A DNA stretch of 64,000 bases from Calditrichaceae bacterium (GCA_013360445.1 JABWBP010000037.1:18425-82424), one strand, 5' to 3'; shown: positions 16,857 through 26,150, counted from the first letter of the stretch. A program made the numbers and translations. Notes: a model not told the origin generated them from the sequence alone.

Positions 16857-18635
16857 ATGATTCGCATTGCGGCAGCGTTATTTTTCTGGTTGATTTTCTT
16901 TTCCCCGGCGAACCCCGCCCTGGCGCAGCGCAGCGCCGCAGATTCCGCCGCCGTTACAAAAATTCCCCCTCAAGACTCCCTGACGTCACCGGAAACGCAA
17001 GAAATTCCCCTCGCCGGGGCGCTCAACGACCAGGAATTGCGCTCCTACCGCTCGGACTTCTTTCCCCTGGATTTTACCCAGCGGGGTCGTTTGGCGGTGA
17101 ACACTTACAAGGGAATGCTCCCGGGGCTGTACCAGTTCGAATTTGCCGGGAAACGCCTTTTCGACCCGGTGAGCGGGTATTGGAACGAGCAGTGGATTCC
17201 TTATTATCAAATTGCCCGAACCACTTATCAGTTCGGCGACCTGCACGAATCCTACCGGCCGCCGGCGCCGGTTTCCCCCCAACCGGCCACCCGGGTATTC
17301 TTTTCCCAGGATTATACCCTGGGATTATCCCTGGTGGATATCAACTTTCTGCAACGCGTCAGCCGCAAGAATTACGTGCAGCTTTCCGGCTCCAATTTTG
17401 TGGGAGACGGTTCCGAAGGCGCGGATAATTCCCGCTTCAAGATCAACACCTACCGGGGGCAATTTCACTGGCAATTGGGAGAGAAGTGGAGCGCGGATAT
17501 TTTTTACTGGCACATGCGCCACGGGTTCAATTTAGGCCCGGAGGAGCCGGCCTCGAGCAGCGACAAGTTCAAACTGATCGCCGACATCGCCTGGGTAAAA
17601 TTAGCCGGGCGATTGAGCGAGCGCGACTCCCTGGAGATCGTTCCCGGCTACCAGGCGATGCAGGACCGCTACACCCGGGGAAGCGACCGGCAGCGGGAAA
17701 ACCGCTCCAAATTAGCGCACCTCGACGCCGCCTACTTCCACAAATTCTCCTCCGCGGCAGCCGGAATCCGCCTCAGCAGCCGCTGGTTCACCAATGAAGG
17801 GAAACGTTTCTGGTTCAGCCGCAGCGAAAGCGACGGCGGCGCCCGGGCCTTTTTTCACTGGCAGAAAAGCGGTTTCAGTTTCCGGGCCGAAGGCGGGGCA
17901 TACGCGCACAGCGAGGCGGGAAGCGGGGGAACGGCCTCCGCGGCGCTCGAAGCCGGCCTCGGCAAGCGCCTGAAAATCGGGGCGGCGGCGTTTTCCGCTC
18001 CCCAGGCCATTCCCCTGCTCTGGCGCAGCTTCAACCATGACTCTATTCCCGCCTACCCGGGGGAGCATCTTATCCAGCGCCAGGGCGCCAGCCTGCTCTT
18101 GAAGATCAATTTCACTCCTTCCCTGTGGGTGCAGGGGGAACCGTTCGCGTTCCGTACCCGCGATTACCCCTTTGTACTGCAAGACAGCCTGCGCTGGGAA
18201 AAGAGAACCGTGGAAAACCGCGGGGTGCGGGTTCTGGCGGGCTGGAACCTCTGGCGCCTGCAATTGCAGAACGATTTTACTTACAACCACCATTACAAAG
18301 AAGCGTTTGCCCCGCAGATCAGCAACATCAGCGTCGCAAAAATCTCCTTCCCGATGTTCAAGAATGCGCTGAAATTGGACGGGGTTTTCACCTGGCGCTA
18401 CGTGGGGTATTTTCAAATCATCCGATTCAACCGCCTGCTCTCGCAATACCGGCTGACGGAGTTTGAGACCGGCCCCTTTTACCTCAGCGATTTCCGCATC
18501 CAGGCGCATTTCCGGGGGGCCACGGTGTTTTTTATCTGGGAGAACCTGGTCTCGGAAGATTACTTTTTCATTCAGGACACCTTCGAATACCTGCGCATCC
18601 TTCGCATCGGGGTGGACTGGACATTGTTTGACTGA
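16857..18635 (+). CDS. Putative outer-membrane beta-barrel porin
   Basis: 592 residues with a Sec signal peptide (IAAALFFWLIFFSPANPALA). The mature part is rich in alternating aromatic/hydrophobic strands (for example NFLQRVSRKNYVQLSGSNF; ADIFYWHMRHGFNLG), lacks helices, and ends in WTLFD, fitting a barrel with about 16 strands. It resembles the 'putative porin' proteins of Bacteroidota; the substrate is unknown. The start ATG follows GGAAGG at a rather long distance. The 8-nt repeat array just upstream separates it from the RCK-like gene. Confidence 0.65.
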   Translation: MIRIAAALFFWLIFFSPANPALAQRSAADSAAVTKIPPQDSLTSPETQEIPLAGALNDQELRSYRSDFFPLDFTQRGRLAVNTYKGMLPGLYQFEFAGKRLFDPVSGYWNEQWIPYYQIARTTYQFGDLHESYRPPAPVSPQPATRVFFSQDYTLGLSLVDINFLQRVSRKNYVQLSGSNFVGDGSEGADNSRFKINTYRGQFHWQLGEKWSADIFYWHMRHGFNLGPEEPASSSDKFKLIADIAWVKLAGRLSERDSLEIVPGYQAMQDRYTRGSDRQRENRSKLAHLDAAYFHKFSSAAAGIRLSSRWFTNEGKRFWFSRSESDGGARAFFHWQKSGFSFRAEGGAYAHSEAGSGGTASAALEAGLGKRLKIGAAAFSAPQAIPLLWRSFNHDSIPAYPGEHLIQRQGASLLLKINFTPSLWVQGEPFAFRTRDYPFVLQDSLRWEKRTVENRGVRVLAGWNLWRLQLQNDFTYNHHYKEAFAPQISNISVAKISFPMFKNALKLDGVFTWRYVGYFQIIRFNRLLSQYRLTEFETGPFYLSDFRIQAHFRGATVFFIWENLVSEDYFFIQDTFEYLRILRIGVDWTLFD

Positions 18636-18653
18636 GAATGATTAGCTGACTTT

Positions 18654-18730
18654 ACGTATTCCGTATTTCGTATTCCGTAATGCGTAATGCGTAAAAAGCT
18701 TACCCTTAAAGGTATTACGTTTTACGTTTG
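18654..18730. repeat. Heptad array (CGTATTC/CGTAATG type)
   Basis: ACGTATT, CCGTATT, TCGTATT, CCGTAAT, GCGTAAT and GCGTAAA follow in exact 7-nt steps (18654-18695); ATTACGT TTTACGT returns in opposite orientation at 18714-18727. It lies 3' of the porin gene. Related arrays are at 2452, 47686 and 62771. Confidence 0.8.
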
Positions 18731-18740
18731 TTACTATTCA

Positions 18741-18923
18741 GCCACATGGTTCGATAAACTCACCATGCGAAGTTCACAGAGGCCACAGAGGAAGAATTTT
18801 GGGTATCCACCACTTCGTGGAGGGCATTTGAAACCATTATCTCGGTATATGGAACATTTTTTTCTACAAAACGGGTTTGTTCAACAAATTTTTCCATGTC
18901 TCTGTGTGCTCTGTGAACTCTGA
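18741..18923. repeat. GTTCGATAAACTCACCATG repeat with ACAGAG inverted arms
   Basis: GCCACATGGTTCGATAAACT begins at 18741 and runs into an ACAGAGG...ACAGAGG arm; a CTCTGTG...CTCTGTGAAC arm near 18899-18920 is its complement. Related copies lie at 22523-22574 and, reversed, at 56688-56728. Together with the heptad array this fills the 314-bp gap before alr. Confidence 0.65.
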
Positions 18924-18949
18924 CGCAACACGCAAGAGAGGGTCCGTCG

Positions 18950-20113
18950 ATGATAGATTCAACCCGCTTTTATACTACCTGGGTGGAGATTTCCGAATCG
19001 GCTTACGCCCATAATTTGAAATTTTTCCGCAACATCATCGGGCCGGGGCCGGAGCTTTCCGTAGTGGTGAAAGCCAACGCCTACGGCCACGGCTGGCAGG
19101 CTATCGCCGGGTTGGCGGTAAAACATGGGGCGGATTCTTTCTCCGTTCACTCCCTGGAAGAGGCGCTCAAGCTAAGAAAGGCCGGATTTCCCCAGGATAT
19201 TCTGATCATGGGCCCGGTGCCGGGGCCACTATTGGAAGCGGTGGCGGCGGAAAATTTTCGCCTGGTGGCGTTCAACCGGGAAACCATCCTGCGCTTGCAG
19301 GAGGCGGCCGCCGGGCTGCAAAAAACCGCCCGGGTGCATTTGAAATTGGAGACCGGCACCCACCGCCAGGGAATCAGCCGGGAAGAATTGGGCGGGTTCC
19401 TGCGCGCCCTGCAGGAAAGCCCGGCGGTGCAGTTGGAGGGCGTTTACACCCACTTCGCCAACATCGAAGATACCACCAGCCACGACTACGCTTTTCAGCA
19501 AATCCGGCGGTTCGAGGAGATGAGCGCGGCCATCTGCCAGGCCGGTTTCCCGGCGCTCAAGCAGCACAGCGCCTGTACCGCCGCGGCCCTGCTCTTCCGG
19601 CAAACCCACCTCGACATGGTGCGCTTAGGCATCGGCCAATACGGTTTGTGGCCCTCCCGGGAAACCCTGGTCTCCTACAAAATCAAATATGACAATGACG
19701 TGGAGAAAATCCTTCGCCCGGTATTGGCCTGGAAAACCCGCATCACCCAGCTCAAAGATTTGAAGGCCGGCGATACCATCGGCTACGGGCGCACCTACAA
19801 AACCACCCGCAATTCCCGCATCGCGGTGCTGCCGGTGGGATATTCGGACGGTTACGATCGCGGGCTTTCCAACCAGGGATACGTGCTCATCCGCGGAAAA
19901 CACGCCCCGGTGCGGGGCCGGGTGTGCATGAATTTGCTGATGGTCGATGTAACCGATATTCCCGAGGCGCAATTGGAAGACGAAGCGGTGCTGTTAGGCC
20001 GCCAGGGCGAGGAGGAGATCAGCGCCGAGCAGTTAGCGGGCATGTGCGGAACCATCAATTACGAGATCGTCTCGCGGATCAATCGCGAGATTCCCCGGGT
20101 GCTGGCGGCGTGA
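18950..20113 (+). CDS. alr: Alanine racemase
   Basis: 387 residues, normal length. The PLP lysine lies in VVVKANAYGHG near residue 40. The C-terminal domain has GYGRTYKTTRNSRIAVLPVGYSDGY with the conserved tyrosine segment and RVCMNLLMVDVTD. Alr interconverts L- and D-alanine in the cytoplasm and supplies D-Ala for peptidoglycan. In many bacteria it is next to or fused with tsaE or murF; here tsaE is 17 kb away. It is apparently a single-gene unit closed by an intrinsic terminator at 20235-20253. GAGAGGGTCC precedes the start. Confidence 0.95.
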   Translation: MIDSTRFYTTWVEISESAYAHNLKFFRNIIGPGPELSVVVKANAYGHGWQAIAGLAVKHGADSFSVHSLEEALKLRKAGFPQDILIMGPVPGPLLEAVAAENFRLVAFNRETILRLQEAAAGLQKTARVHLKLETGTHRQGISREELGGFLRALQESPAVQLEGVYTHFANIEDTTSHDYAFQQIRRFEEMSAAICQAGFPALKQHSACTAAALLFRQTHLDMVRLGIGQYGLWPSRETLVSYKIKYDNDVEKILRPVLAWKTRITQLKDLKAGDTIGYGRTYKTTRNSRIAVLPVGYSDGYDRGLSNQGYVLIRGKHAPVRGRVCMNLLMVDVTDIPEAQLEDEAVLLGRQGEEEISAEQLAGMCGTINYEIVSRINREIPRVLAA

Positions 20114-20155
20114 GCCTCCCTACCGCTCAAGTAAGATTCCCTGTGCCAATTTTTT

Positions 20156-20289
20156 ACATTAGAGTTATTGCAAAATAAGAAATAAGCCACGAATAACCCC
20201 GAATCTGCACGAATCACTTTTCCTAATAGTTAATTAGGGCTTTCGCCCTTTTTATTGTACCACTGAACGCTAATGTGTTTCAATAACTC
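20156..20289. repeat. Inverted repeat AGAGTTATTG / CAATAACTCT around the alr terminator
   Basis: A 10-bp perfect inverted pair (about 20160-20169 and 20276-20287) encloses roughly 110 bp that includes the alr terminator. The 320-bp gap 20114-20433 holds nothing else I can name. Confidence 0.5.
20235..20253 (+). terminator. Intrinsic terminator of alr
   Basis: GGGC-TTTC-GCCC stem-loop followed directly by TTTTT, 120 nt after the alr stop codon. Confidence 0.75.
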
Positions 20290-20433
20290 TGTGCGCTCAG
20301 TTGGGTACATTATTTTTTTCTGGCTCCCTTACAGAATCCGTGTCAATCAAAACAGTTTCCAGTAATTTTCGATGGCATTTTACTTGCTTGGATTTTGTGA
20401 AAAGGATAGCTTAAAAAACTTACAGGAGGTAAG

Positions 20434-21108
20434 ATGAGCTTCGAGCTTGTAAAAAAGTGCGCTGTTAGAATCGGAATGATCGGATTTCTTCTTATCGGGG
20501 AGGCGGCGGGGGGAGAATTTGCCGCAGGAATGAATCTGGGTTATTACAGCGGAACCAGCATTCAACTGCACGCCGGCGCTTACAACTTTACCAAAAGTAT
20601 CCCTTTATCCGCCCGGCTGAGCATCGGCTACACCTGGCTGAATCCCGGCAACGCCGCGGATGCCAGAAAAATTTTCATCAACGACGCCACCAACGGCACC
20701 CCGGAAAAGCATGGTACCATCCGGATATACCAGTTCGACCTGTTCTATCCCCTCAAAATCAAAAGCATCCCGGGGGCAAAACTCTATTTCGGTCCCCGCC
20801 ACGCCCGGTTTAAGGGTAATTTCAAGTATATCGGTGGGAATGAAGATTTTGACGTCACCAGTACCCAGTGGGGTTGGGGAGTAGGAATGGAATCATCCCT
20901 GGCAATGAATCCCCGGCTCTCGCTGCTGGTCGGCGGGGGAATCGAATATTACGCCGGCACCAAAATGCAAGGGCACGACACCGCCTATTCGCCGGACGGC
21001 GACGACGTCAATCCCCGGCAAGGCTATACTTATGATGACGCAGATGCAGCGATCAATCAACCCGGCTTCGAATTGCGTTTGATGATCGGTTTTACATACC
21101 GGTTGTAG
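20434..21108 (+). CDS. Small outer-membrane beta-barrel-like protein
   Basis: 224 residues. The start is well supported by AGGAGG 5 nt upstream. A signal peptide (KKCAVRIGMIGFLLIGEAAG) is followed by glycine- and aromatic-rich alternating strands (MNLGYYSGTSIQLHAGAYNF; GWGVGMESSLAMNP) and a C-terminal strand LRLMIGFTYRL, typical of eight-stranded barrels. I do not recognise a named family. It is preceded by a likely promoter region after the alr terminator and followed by convergent ybaK, so it is probably a single-gene unit. Confidence 0.65.
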   Translation: MSFELVKKCAVRIGMIGFLLIGEAAGGEFAAGMNLGYYSGTSIQLHAGAYNFTKSIPLSARLSIGYTWLNPGNAADARKIFINDATNGTPEKHGTIRIYQFDLFYPLKIKSIPGAKLYFGPRHARFKGNFKYIGGNEDFDVTSTQWGWGVGMESSLAMNPRLSLLVGGGIEYYAGTKMQGHDTAYSPDGDDVNPRQGYTYDDADAAINQPGFELRLMIGFTYRL

Positions 21109-21189
21109 AGGCTTTCTGCCGCCGTTGCGGGAGGGGAGCTTTTTCCCGCCGCCAATGGACATGCTTTGAATTACTGCCCGCCCTGCGCT

Positions 21190-21657
21190 TCAGGCGTGGT
21201 GCGAAAACTTAAGAAATACCGGCTTGCTCAGGCGCTCGAAATCCGAAAATGACAGTTTCATCAATTCGGTGTGGGAGCCGGCGTTGAAGGCGATCTCTTC
21301 ATCTTCCCGCAGGCTGTTAGCGGCGAAAACCTGCAAATCGTAAATATTCCCGAACGGGGGCATGGCGCCCACTTCGCAATCGGGAAACATATTCTTGAAT
21401 TCCTTTTCCGTGGCAAGCTCCGCGGTTTTCGCGCCGGTGGCCTTTTTCAGAAGCTCGAAATCAACCCTGTAAGAGGCGGGCAGCACCGCCATGGCCATTT
21501 TGCCGTCCAATTTGACCATTACGGTCTTGGCCAGCTCTTTCCCGGGAATGTGGGCGCTGGCGGCGATCTCCTGGGCGGTGTAGGCCCGGGAATGGATGAT
21601 GGTCACATAGCGAACATGCTCGCGGTCTAAAAAATCTTTTAATTTTTTTACCGGCAT
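21190..21657 (-). CDS. YbaK/EbsC-type aminoacyl-tRNA deacylase-like protein
   Basis: 155 residues covering one YbaK/ProX editing domain: VKLDGKMAMAVLPASYRVD, FPDCEVGAMPPFGN with the conserved Gly-x-x-Pro-Pro-Phe region, and FNAGSHTELMKLSFSDFERL at the end. Family members hydrolyse mischarged Cys- or Ala-tRNAs or bind other aminoacyl substrates in the cytoplasm. The specificity cannot be read from the sequence. AGGAGCC precedes the start. The upstream gap contains an 8-nt-period array. Confidence 0.88.
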   Translation of the reverse strand: MPVKKLKDFLDREHVRYVTIIHSRAYTAQEIAASAHIPGKELAKTVMVKLDGKMAMAVLPASYRVDFELLKKATGAKTAELATEKEFKNMFPDCEVGAMPPFGNIYDLQVFAANSLREDEEIAFNAGSHTELMKLSFSDFERLSKPVFLKFSHHA

Positions 21658-21707
21658 GGCAGGCTCCTTTCGGATAAGGTTATCGCTCCAAAATTCAAGT
21701 TCTTCAT

Positions 21708-21816
21708 GTGTTCTAGTGTTTCAGTGTTTCAGTGTTTGGCTGAATCTCTCTCCTGCTTAAGAAAACCCGGCACTCAGAACGATAACACTAAAACACCAAA
21801 ACGCTATAACACCGTA
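21708..21816. repeat. Octad array with opposing arms (GTGTTTCA / ACACCAAA)
   Basis: GTGTTCTA, GTGTTTCA, GTGTTTCA, GTGTTTGG (21708-21739), then ACACTAAA, ACACCAAA, ACGCTATA, ACACCGTA (21785-21816), all in exact 8-nt steps. The array ends at the stop codon of the BCAM0308-family gene. Relatives lie at 22426, 39001, 46391, 51249 and 52777. Confidence 0.85.
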
Positions 21817-22299
21817 TTACCGTTTCCAGTACACCCGGATGATCTTGTCGCTGTCAGCGTATTGGAAACTCAGATCTCCTTTGTAGGAGCGCAGCAGCGC
21901 TTCCCCGATCCGCCGGGCCACGTGAACGCCGGTGGTGCTTACCTGGGTATGCTCTTTTTCCTGGGAAATAGCCATGATTCGCTCCAGGGGGCGTTCATTT
22001 TTCTCCTGGCTTTCGACGTTGCGAACCAGGTTCAGGATTTCATCGCGATGCTCCCGGAAGAAAGCTCCCGTAATCTCGATCAATCCCGCGGGGTAATTAT
22101 CGGCGATGCGCCGGCAGGCCGGGCATACCGCCCGGTGCACGCTCTCGGGCGGCTCTTTCCAGGTCCAGCGGCCGTTAGCGAACAGCGCATTACACCCCGT
22201 GCACACGGTCGGTTCGGGCAGTTTGCTGGCTCCCAAGTACATATCATGCTGTTTGGGTTGGATCAGCCGGTCTTTTCTTCCATATTGACTTTTTTCCAT
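21817..22299 (-). CDS. BCAM0308-family zinc-ribbon protein
   Basis: 160 residues. Two cysteine pairs, CTGC near residue 33 and CPAC near 59, form a probable zinc ribbon. The flanking signature (RWTWKEPPESVHRAVCPACRR, then PAGLIEITGAFFREHRDEIL) and an ERIMAI segment match the BCAM0308 family of unknown function. The start is supported by AAGGAGG 8 nt upstream. It may act in nucleic-acid or translation-related roles, as other small zinc-ribbon proteins do, but nothing here proves it. Confidence 0.8.
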   Translation of the reverse strand: MEKSQYGRKDRLIQPKQHDMYLGASKLPEPTVCTGCNALFANGRWTWKEPPESVHRAVCPACRRIADNYPAGLIEITGAFFREHRDEILNLVRNVESQEKNERPLERIMAISQEKEHTQVSTTGVHVARRIGEALLRSYKGDLSFQYADSDKIIRVYWKR

Positions 22300-22425
22300 G
22301 GCAGGTTGCCTCCTTGGTGAATATGGAAATCCGCTGAATATTTGCTGAATACAATTTAGGGTTTTTTATGAGCGGAAAGCAAGGGGAGAGTGTTTTGGTT
22401 CTTTTTGGGAGAGGGATTTGAGGGT

Positions 22426-22504
22426 TATGGTGTTTTAGTGTTATGGTGTTCCGGTGTTTGGGTTTTTCCAGCATCCGGCAAAATCGAGGCGCTAAAACAC
22501 TATC
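22426..22504. repeat. Octad array (TATGGTGT type)
   Basis: TATGGTGT, TTTAGTGT, TATGGTGT, TCCGGTGT follow in 8-nt steps; a single opposing unit, CTAAAACACTA, lies at 22491-22501. It is in the gap between the esterase gene and the BCAM0308 gene. Confidence 0.75.
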
Positions 22505-22522
22505 CAAAAATATTTGAAATTT

Positions 22523-22574
22523 GCCACATGGTTCGATAAACTCACCATGCAAAGAACACAGAGAGCACAGAGGA
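22523..22574. repeat. GTTCGATAAACTCACCATG repeat, copy 2
   Basis: GCCACATGGTTCGATAAACT... runs into AAAGAACACAGAGAGCACAG, nearly identical to 18741-18791 and, in reverse, to 56688-56728. It is 3' of the esterase gene. Confidence 0.7.
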
Positions 22575-22682
22575 ACTGAGAAATTATGCCAGCCAGGATT
22601 GGGGGTGGCTAAAAAAATCAAGGACAAACTTTCAGATTTCGGCATGAAGAATCTAAAACACCCGAACACTTCTAACCTTTTT

Positions 22683-23837
22683 TTATTCCGCAGGCGGGAA
22701 GAGGAACTCGAAATGCCGCCACAGCCGCTCCGCCCAGGCGGCTTCGGAGTGGTCGGCTTTGGCGTCATAATAAAACTGGAAATCCTTGCCGGGGGAAATG
22801 CCCTTTCGGCGCAGGATTCGCAGCACTTTTTTACAGCCCCGGTAGAGCAGCCGCTCCCCTCCCCTGCCGCCGCAATCCATAAATATGCGCACCGGCTCTT
22901 CCGGCGCCGGGCTTTTTTTAAGGAACTTGACGGCCTGTTCCCGCCGGTAAACAAACGAGGGCGACAAACATCCCGCCAGGGAAAATATCCGGGGATATTG
23001 CCATATCAACAAGAAAGAGACCAATCCTCCCAAAGAGGAACCCATGATGGCGGTGTGCGCCCGGCCGGGCAGGGTGCGATAGGTCCGGTCGATGAACGGT
23101 TTCAGCCGCTCGACGATGAAGTGCTGGTATAATTTCCCCTTCGGGGAAAGGGAATACTCCTGATCGCGGTCTTTGGTGTTGTAAATGCCCACGATAATAA
23201 TGTCGCGCATTTTTTTCTGCTTGATCAGGCGGGTGGCGGTCTCGTCCGCTTCCCAATCCGTTCCCGCGTACGCCGTCACGGGGTCGAAAATGTTCTGCCC
23301 GTCGTGCATGTAGAGCACCGGGTAGCGCTTATTTTTCCGGGTTTTGTAGCCGGGAGGAAGCCAGACGATGATATCCCGGGGCAGCAGGCCATCTCCTTCC
23401 ATCTGGCGGTGAAAGCGCACTTCGCCGGTGATGCGGTCTTCCGGTTTGCCCTCGCCGGGTTGGCCGTTTGCCGGAAAAGTATCTTTCCAGTGGGGAATAT
23501 CAATGCGGATGCGCTGGTCTCTTACCACCTTCAAGTGGTGGTTGAAAAAGGGGGCGCCGCGCTCGTTCACGGCTTCGGTGTCCCAGGATCCGCGGGTAAA
23601 TTTATATTGCAACTGGGTATTCTTGCGGAAGGAAAATTCCCCTGTCCAAACCCCGGGAGATTCCTGTTCCAGGGCAATCATGCCCGGCTCCCAGTTCCCT
23701 AACTTTTTATGATTGCCGGTAATATACACCGGCCGCTGGTCCGGCAGGGGAGCGACTTTTATCTCAAAAATCAGGGTAAATTCCCGGCGATGTCTTTTTC
23801 TGACCATAGAAACGGCAAATTCTTTTATCACATTCAT
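22683..23837 (-). CDS. Putative esterase with N-terminal starch-binding-like (CBM20-type) domain
   Basis: 384 residues. Residues 18-115 look like a CBM20 or glycogen-binding-like beta sandwich (RPVYITGNHKKLGNWEPGMIAL; VWTGEFSFRKNTQLQYKFTRG). Residues 135-380 are an esterase D/enterochelin-esterase-type alpha/beta hydrolase: YPVLYMHDGQNIFD, nucleophile serine in GSSLGG near 268, and a histidine in ADHSEAAWAERLW. There is no obvious signal peptide, so it may be cytoplasmic. Related proteins cleave esters of carbohydrates or siderophores. The combination suggests a glucan-linked ester, but that is inference. GAGGATG lies 12 nt before the start. Confidence 0.8.
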   Translation of the reverse strand: MNVIKEFAVSMVRKRHRREFTLIFEIKVAPLPDQRPVYITGNHKKLGNWEPGMIALEQESPGVWTGEFSFRKNTQLQYKFTRGSWDTEAVNERGAPFFNHHLKVVRDQRIRIDIPHWKDTFPANGQPGEGKPEDRITGEVRFHRQMEGDGLLPRDIIVWLPPGYKTRKNKRYPVLYMHDGQNIFDPVTAYAGTDWEADETATRLIKQKKMRDIIIVGIYNTKDRDQEYSLSPKGKLYQHFIVERLKPFIDRTYRTLPGRAHTAIMGSSLGGLVSFLLIWQYPRIFSLAGCLSPSFVYRREQAVKFLKKSPAPEEPVRIFMDCGGRGGERLLYRGCKKVLRILRRKGISPGKDFQFYYDAKADHSEAAWAERLWRHFEFLFPPAE

Positions 23838-24264
23838 TGAAAATTATTCATCCTCTTGATTTCCCTCCTTTCTCGTGCAGGAAGCAACGCCGGGCGCCAG
23901 TCCCTCCACGCCTGGCGGTTCGTAATGATTGGCGGTGGGGCTATAATAGCATTTGGCAGGACTTGAGCAGCCAGACCAGTAGAGTCACTACAATTACGCG
24001 TACAAACAACGGCACAGACACTTTGCTTCTCCTTTGATGATGACAAACGTCCGAATATTGGCAAAGAAAATATCAAGCGCGGGGGATAAAATCAAGTTTT
24101 GGATAAAAGGAAAATTAAAAAAGCAGAGGGCAGGGGCAGGGGCAGGTGGCAGGGAGTGCGCAGCCGCGGGAGCGATGGCTTTGCCATAGGGTAAGTAGAA
24201 TTCGCTATCGCGTATTTGCCTACTGCCTACTGCCTCCTGCTCCTGCCCCTGCCTCAACTCCGCA
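23838..24264. other. Intergenic region holding GGCAGG/CCTGCC palindromic element copy 1
   Basis: 24124-24256 is a G-rich arm of CAGGGG words, a core containing TAGAATTCGCTATCGCGTA, and a C-rich arm of TGCCTAC/TGCTCC words that is complementary to the first. Copies are at 34728-34895 and 61100-61243. The rest of the gap (23838-24120) shows no gene or clear signal. Confidence 0.65.
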
Positions 24265-25170
24265 CTACTCCTCCATCCCCAGGTCGTCTTTCAAATATTT
24301 ATCGAAGTTGGCCCGGGTGTACATTTCGATGCCGTCGCGGGCGGCTTCCTGCACCAGGGAGTTCTCGTGCAGGGTGAAATGCTGGAGGATATCCGGCAAA
24401 TTTTCGGTTTTATTGATGTTGGCCAGGGTTAAAATGGCGAAACGGAGCACTTCCGGGTCCGAATGGGAGAGCACTTTTTCGATAGCTTTGGCCAGCCGGG
24501 CGGATTCCGAAGAATAACTGGCGCTGATGGCTTCTTTCAGGAGCGCGGCGGGGGTATCCGGCGTGACCAGGGCTTCCAGCTCATCTTTCCAGAACTGGGG
24601 ATATTTACCCATGGCGTGAACCGCCACCAGCCGGGAAGAGGCGCGGGCGCTGGCAAAAAACTCCCCGATCTTCTGCTGCACTTCGTTCAAAAATCCCAGG
24701 TCCGCGAGGGCGGTGAGGGCCAGTTCCTGCATCCCCAAATCCTCTTCAAATTCCAGGAGGTTGAAGAGCAGGTGTTTGACCCGCAGGTAATCATCTTGCA
24801 AAGCGCCGGATTGGTATTCTTCCCACGCCTCGGCATCATCTAAGGCGGTGCCGGGGCCGTGCTCATCTTCCAACCCCTGCTCCACGCCTTCGGAGATGAC
24901 CTCACCGAGGGCCTGAACCGCGGCCTTGCGGATGGCCGGGTTCTCATCGTATTCGGCCAGGCCGATCACCTGGTCGAGGATGTTCGGCTCGAACAAGCAC
25001 CCCGCCGCCGCCAACGCCGCTCCCCCGCGAACCCGGTCGTCGAAAGATTGCAGGCTCTCGCGGACGAATTCCACGTTTCCGGTGGAATAGTCATTCTCCA
25101 GCCGGATATGAGAGAGACGCTCTAAAATGGATTTCCAATCCGGATCCTGCTGATAAGGTAAATCGTGCAT
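24265..25170 (-). CDS. HEAT-repeat protein
   Basis: 301 residues from ATG 25170, chosen because GAGGAG lies 6 nt upstream; a longer frame has no ribosome site. It is almost entirely alpha-helical with HEAT-like pairs (FDDRVRGGAALAAAGCL; PAIRKAAVQALGEV; SSRLVAVHAMGKYPQF; DPEVLRFAILTLANI). HEAT proteins act as binding scaffolds. It follows the peptidoglycan-binding/CHAP gene by 40 nt, so the two are probably co-transcribed. The function is not known. Confidence 0.75.
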   Translation of the reverse strand: MHDLPYQQDPDWKSILERLSHIRLENDYSTGNVEFVRESLQSFDDRVRGGAALAAAGCLFEPNILDQVIGLAEYDENPAIRKAAVQALGEVISEGVEQGLEDEHGPGTALDDAEAWEEYQSGALQDDYLRVKHLLFNLLEFEEDLGMQELALTALADLGFLNEVQQKIGEFFASARASSRLVAVHAMGKYPQFWKDELEALVTPDTPAALLKEAISASYSSESARLAKAIEKVLSHSDPEVLRFAILTLANINKTENLPDILQHFTLHENSLVQEAARDGIEMYTRANFDKYLKDDLGMEE

Positions 25171-25210
25171 AGTGAACTCCTCATTCGGTGAAAGACATTC
25201 CGGCCCGAAA

Positions 25211-26032
25211 TCAGCTGATACGAATGAAATCTTTGGAATCGTAAGCGCGGAAGCGCCGGCACACTTCGTAGCCTTCGCGGTCGCCGTCGTCATTGGTATT
25301 CCCTTCGATGGTTTCGAAGACGTCGTTGCCGAACCGCGTGACCAGCCCGGTATGATCCCAATCGGTAGAAGTGCGGCGGTTGAGAAAAATACTGCCCGGG
25401 GGCATCGCGGCGGCCGGGGGATTGCCGGCGCTCAAATTCCTGCCCGCGACGAATAACCCCTTCTCTTTTGCCTGGGCGGCCAGGGTATCGCAGGAGAAGG
25501 TGGTTTTAAAGGGCATGGGGAAGTTGAGGGTGTCGGAAGCCTGGCGCAGGATAAAGCACACGAAACCGGCGCACCAGGCCCATTCCCGGCCTTCGTTGCC
25601 GTGCATGTACAAGCGCACCCAGGGGCCGAGGTTCTGCCCCCCCACTTCCCGGGGCAGCTCTTTAAGGTGGCGGGCAGCATAGCCGGTTATCATGCTGGCG
25701 TAAGAGCCGCCGGGGTTGGCCGCGGGGGTGAGCGCGCGCAGCATCGGGCGGGTGAGCGCCGCAAAGGTTGTCTGGTTGGCTGCCCCGGATTCGACCATTC
25801 CGTTGGCTTTTTGGTACTGGCGAAGGGCGTGCTCCGTGGCGGAACCGAACTGGCTGTCGATCACCAGCTTGAAATCGTGCAGGCAGAGCCACTCCTGGAT
25901 AATCTTCACTTTAGCGCCCCGGTCGCCGCGGCGGTACTCGCGGTCCAGCTCCAGTTCCTTGCGAATCCAGGGATAGGGAATATTGCCGGGAGCGATCACG
26001 GCCCCTGCTGAAGCGGGTTGGTTTTCGGGCAT
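25211..26032 (-). CDS. Peptidoglycan-binding domain plus CHAP-like amidohydrolase, no signal peptide
   Basis: 273 residues. Residues 30-95 form a PG_binding_1 domain (YRRGDRGAKVKIIQEWLCLHD; FGSATEHALRQYQ). Residues 110-265 resemble a CHAP/NlpC-like cell-wall hydrolase with cysteine in WAWCAGFVC, histidine in DWDHTGLV and the following EGNTND. No signal peptide is visible, as in phage-type lysins or cargo of injection systems. The start follows AGGAG. Upstream on the same strand, across 638 bp of repeats, is a LysM-amidase also lacking a signal peptide. This suggests a cell-wall-lysis cassette rather than growth enzymes. Confidence 0.78.
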   Translation of the reverse strand: MPENQPASAGAVIAPGNIPYPWIRKELELDREYRRGDRGAKVKIIQEWLCLHDFKLVIDSQFGSATEHALRQYQKANGMVESGAANQTTFAALTRPMLRALTPAANPGGSYASMITGYAARHLKELPREVGGQNLGPWVRLYMHGNEGREWAWCAGFVCFILRQASDTLNFPMPFKTTFSCDTLAAQAKEKGLFVAGRNLSAGNPPAAAMPPGSIFLNRRTSTDWDHTGLVTRFGNDVFETIEGNTNDDGDREGYEVCRRFRAYDSKDFIRIS

Positions 26033-26086
26033 AATATGATCTCCTTTTGATAGTTTTCAGAAACGTTACGGCGGTTCTAAACTCAG

Positions 26087-26110
26087 TGAAGATTGAAAAT
26101 TGAAGATTGG
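26087..26110. repeat. Short heptad run (TGAAGAT type)
   Basis: TGAAGAT, TGAAAAT, TGAAGAT follow in 7-nt steps, about 55 nt upstream of the CHAP gene start. No opposing arm is seen. Confidence 0.6.
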
Positions 26111-26150
26111 TAAAGCCCTCAACAACAAATGTTTGTCTTGATCTCAATGA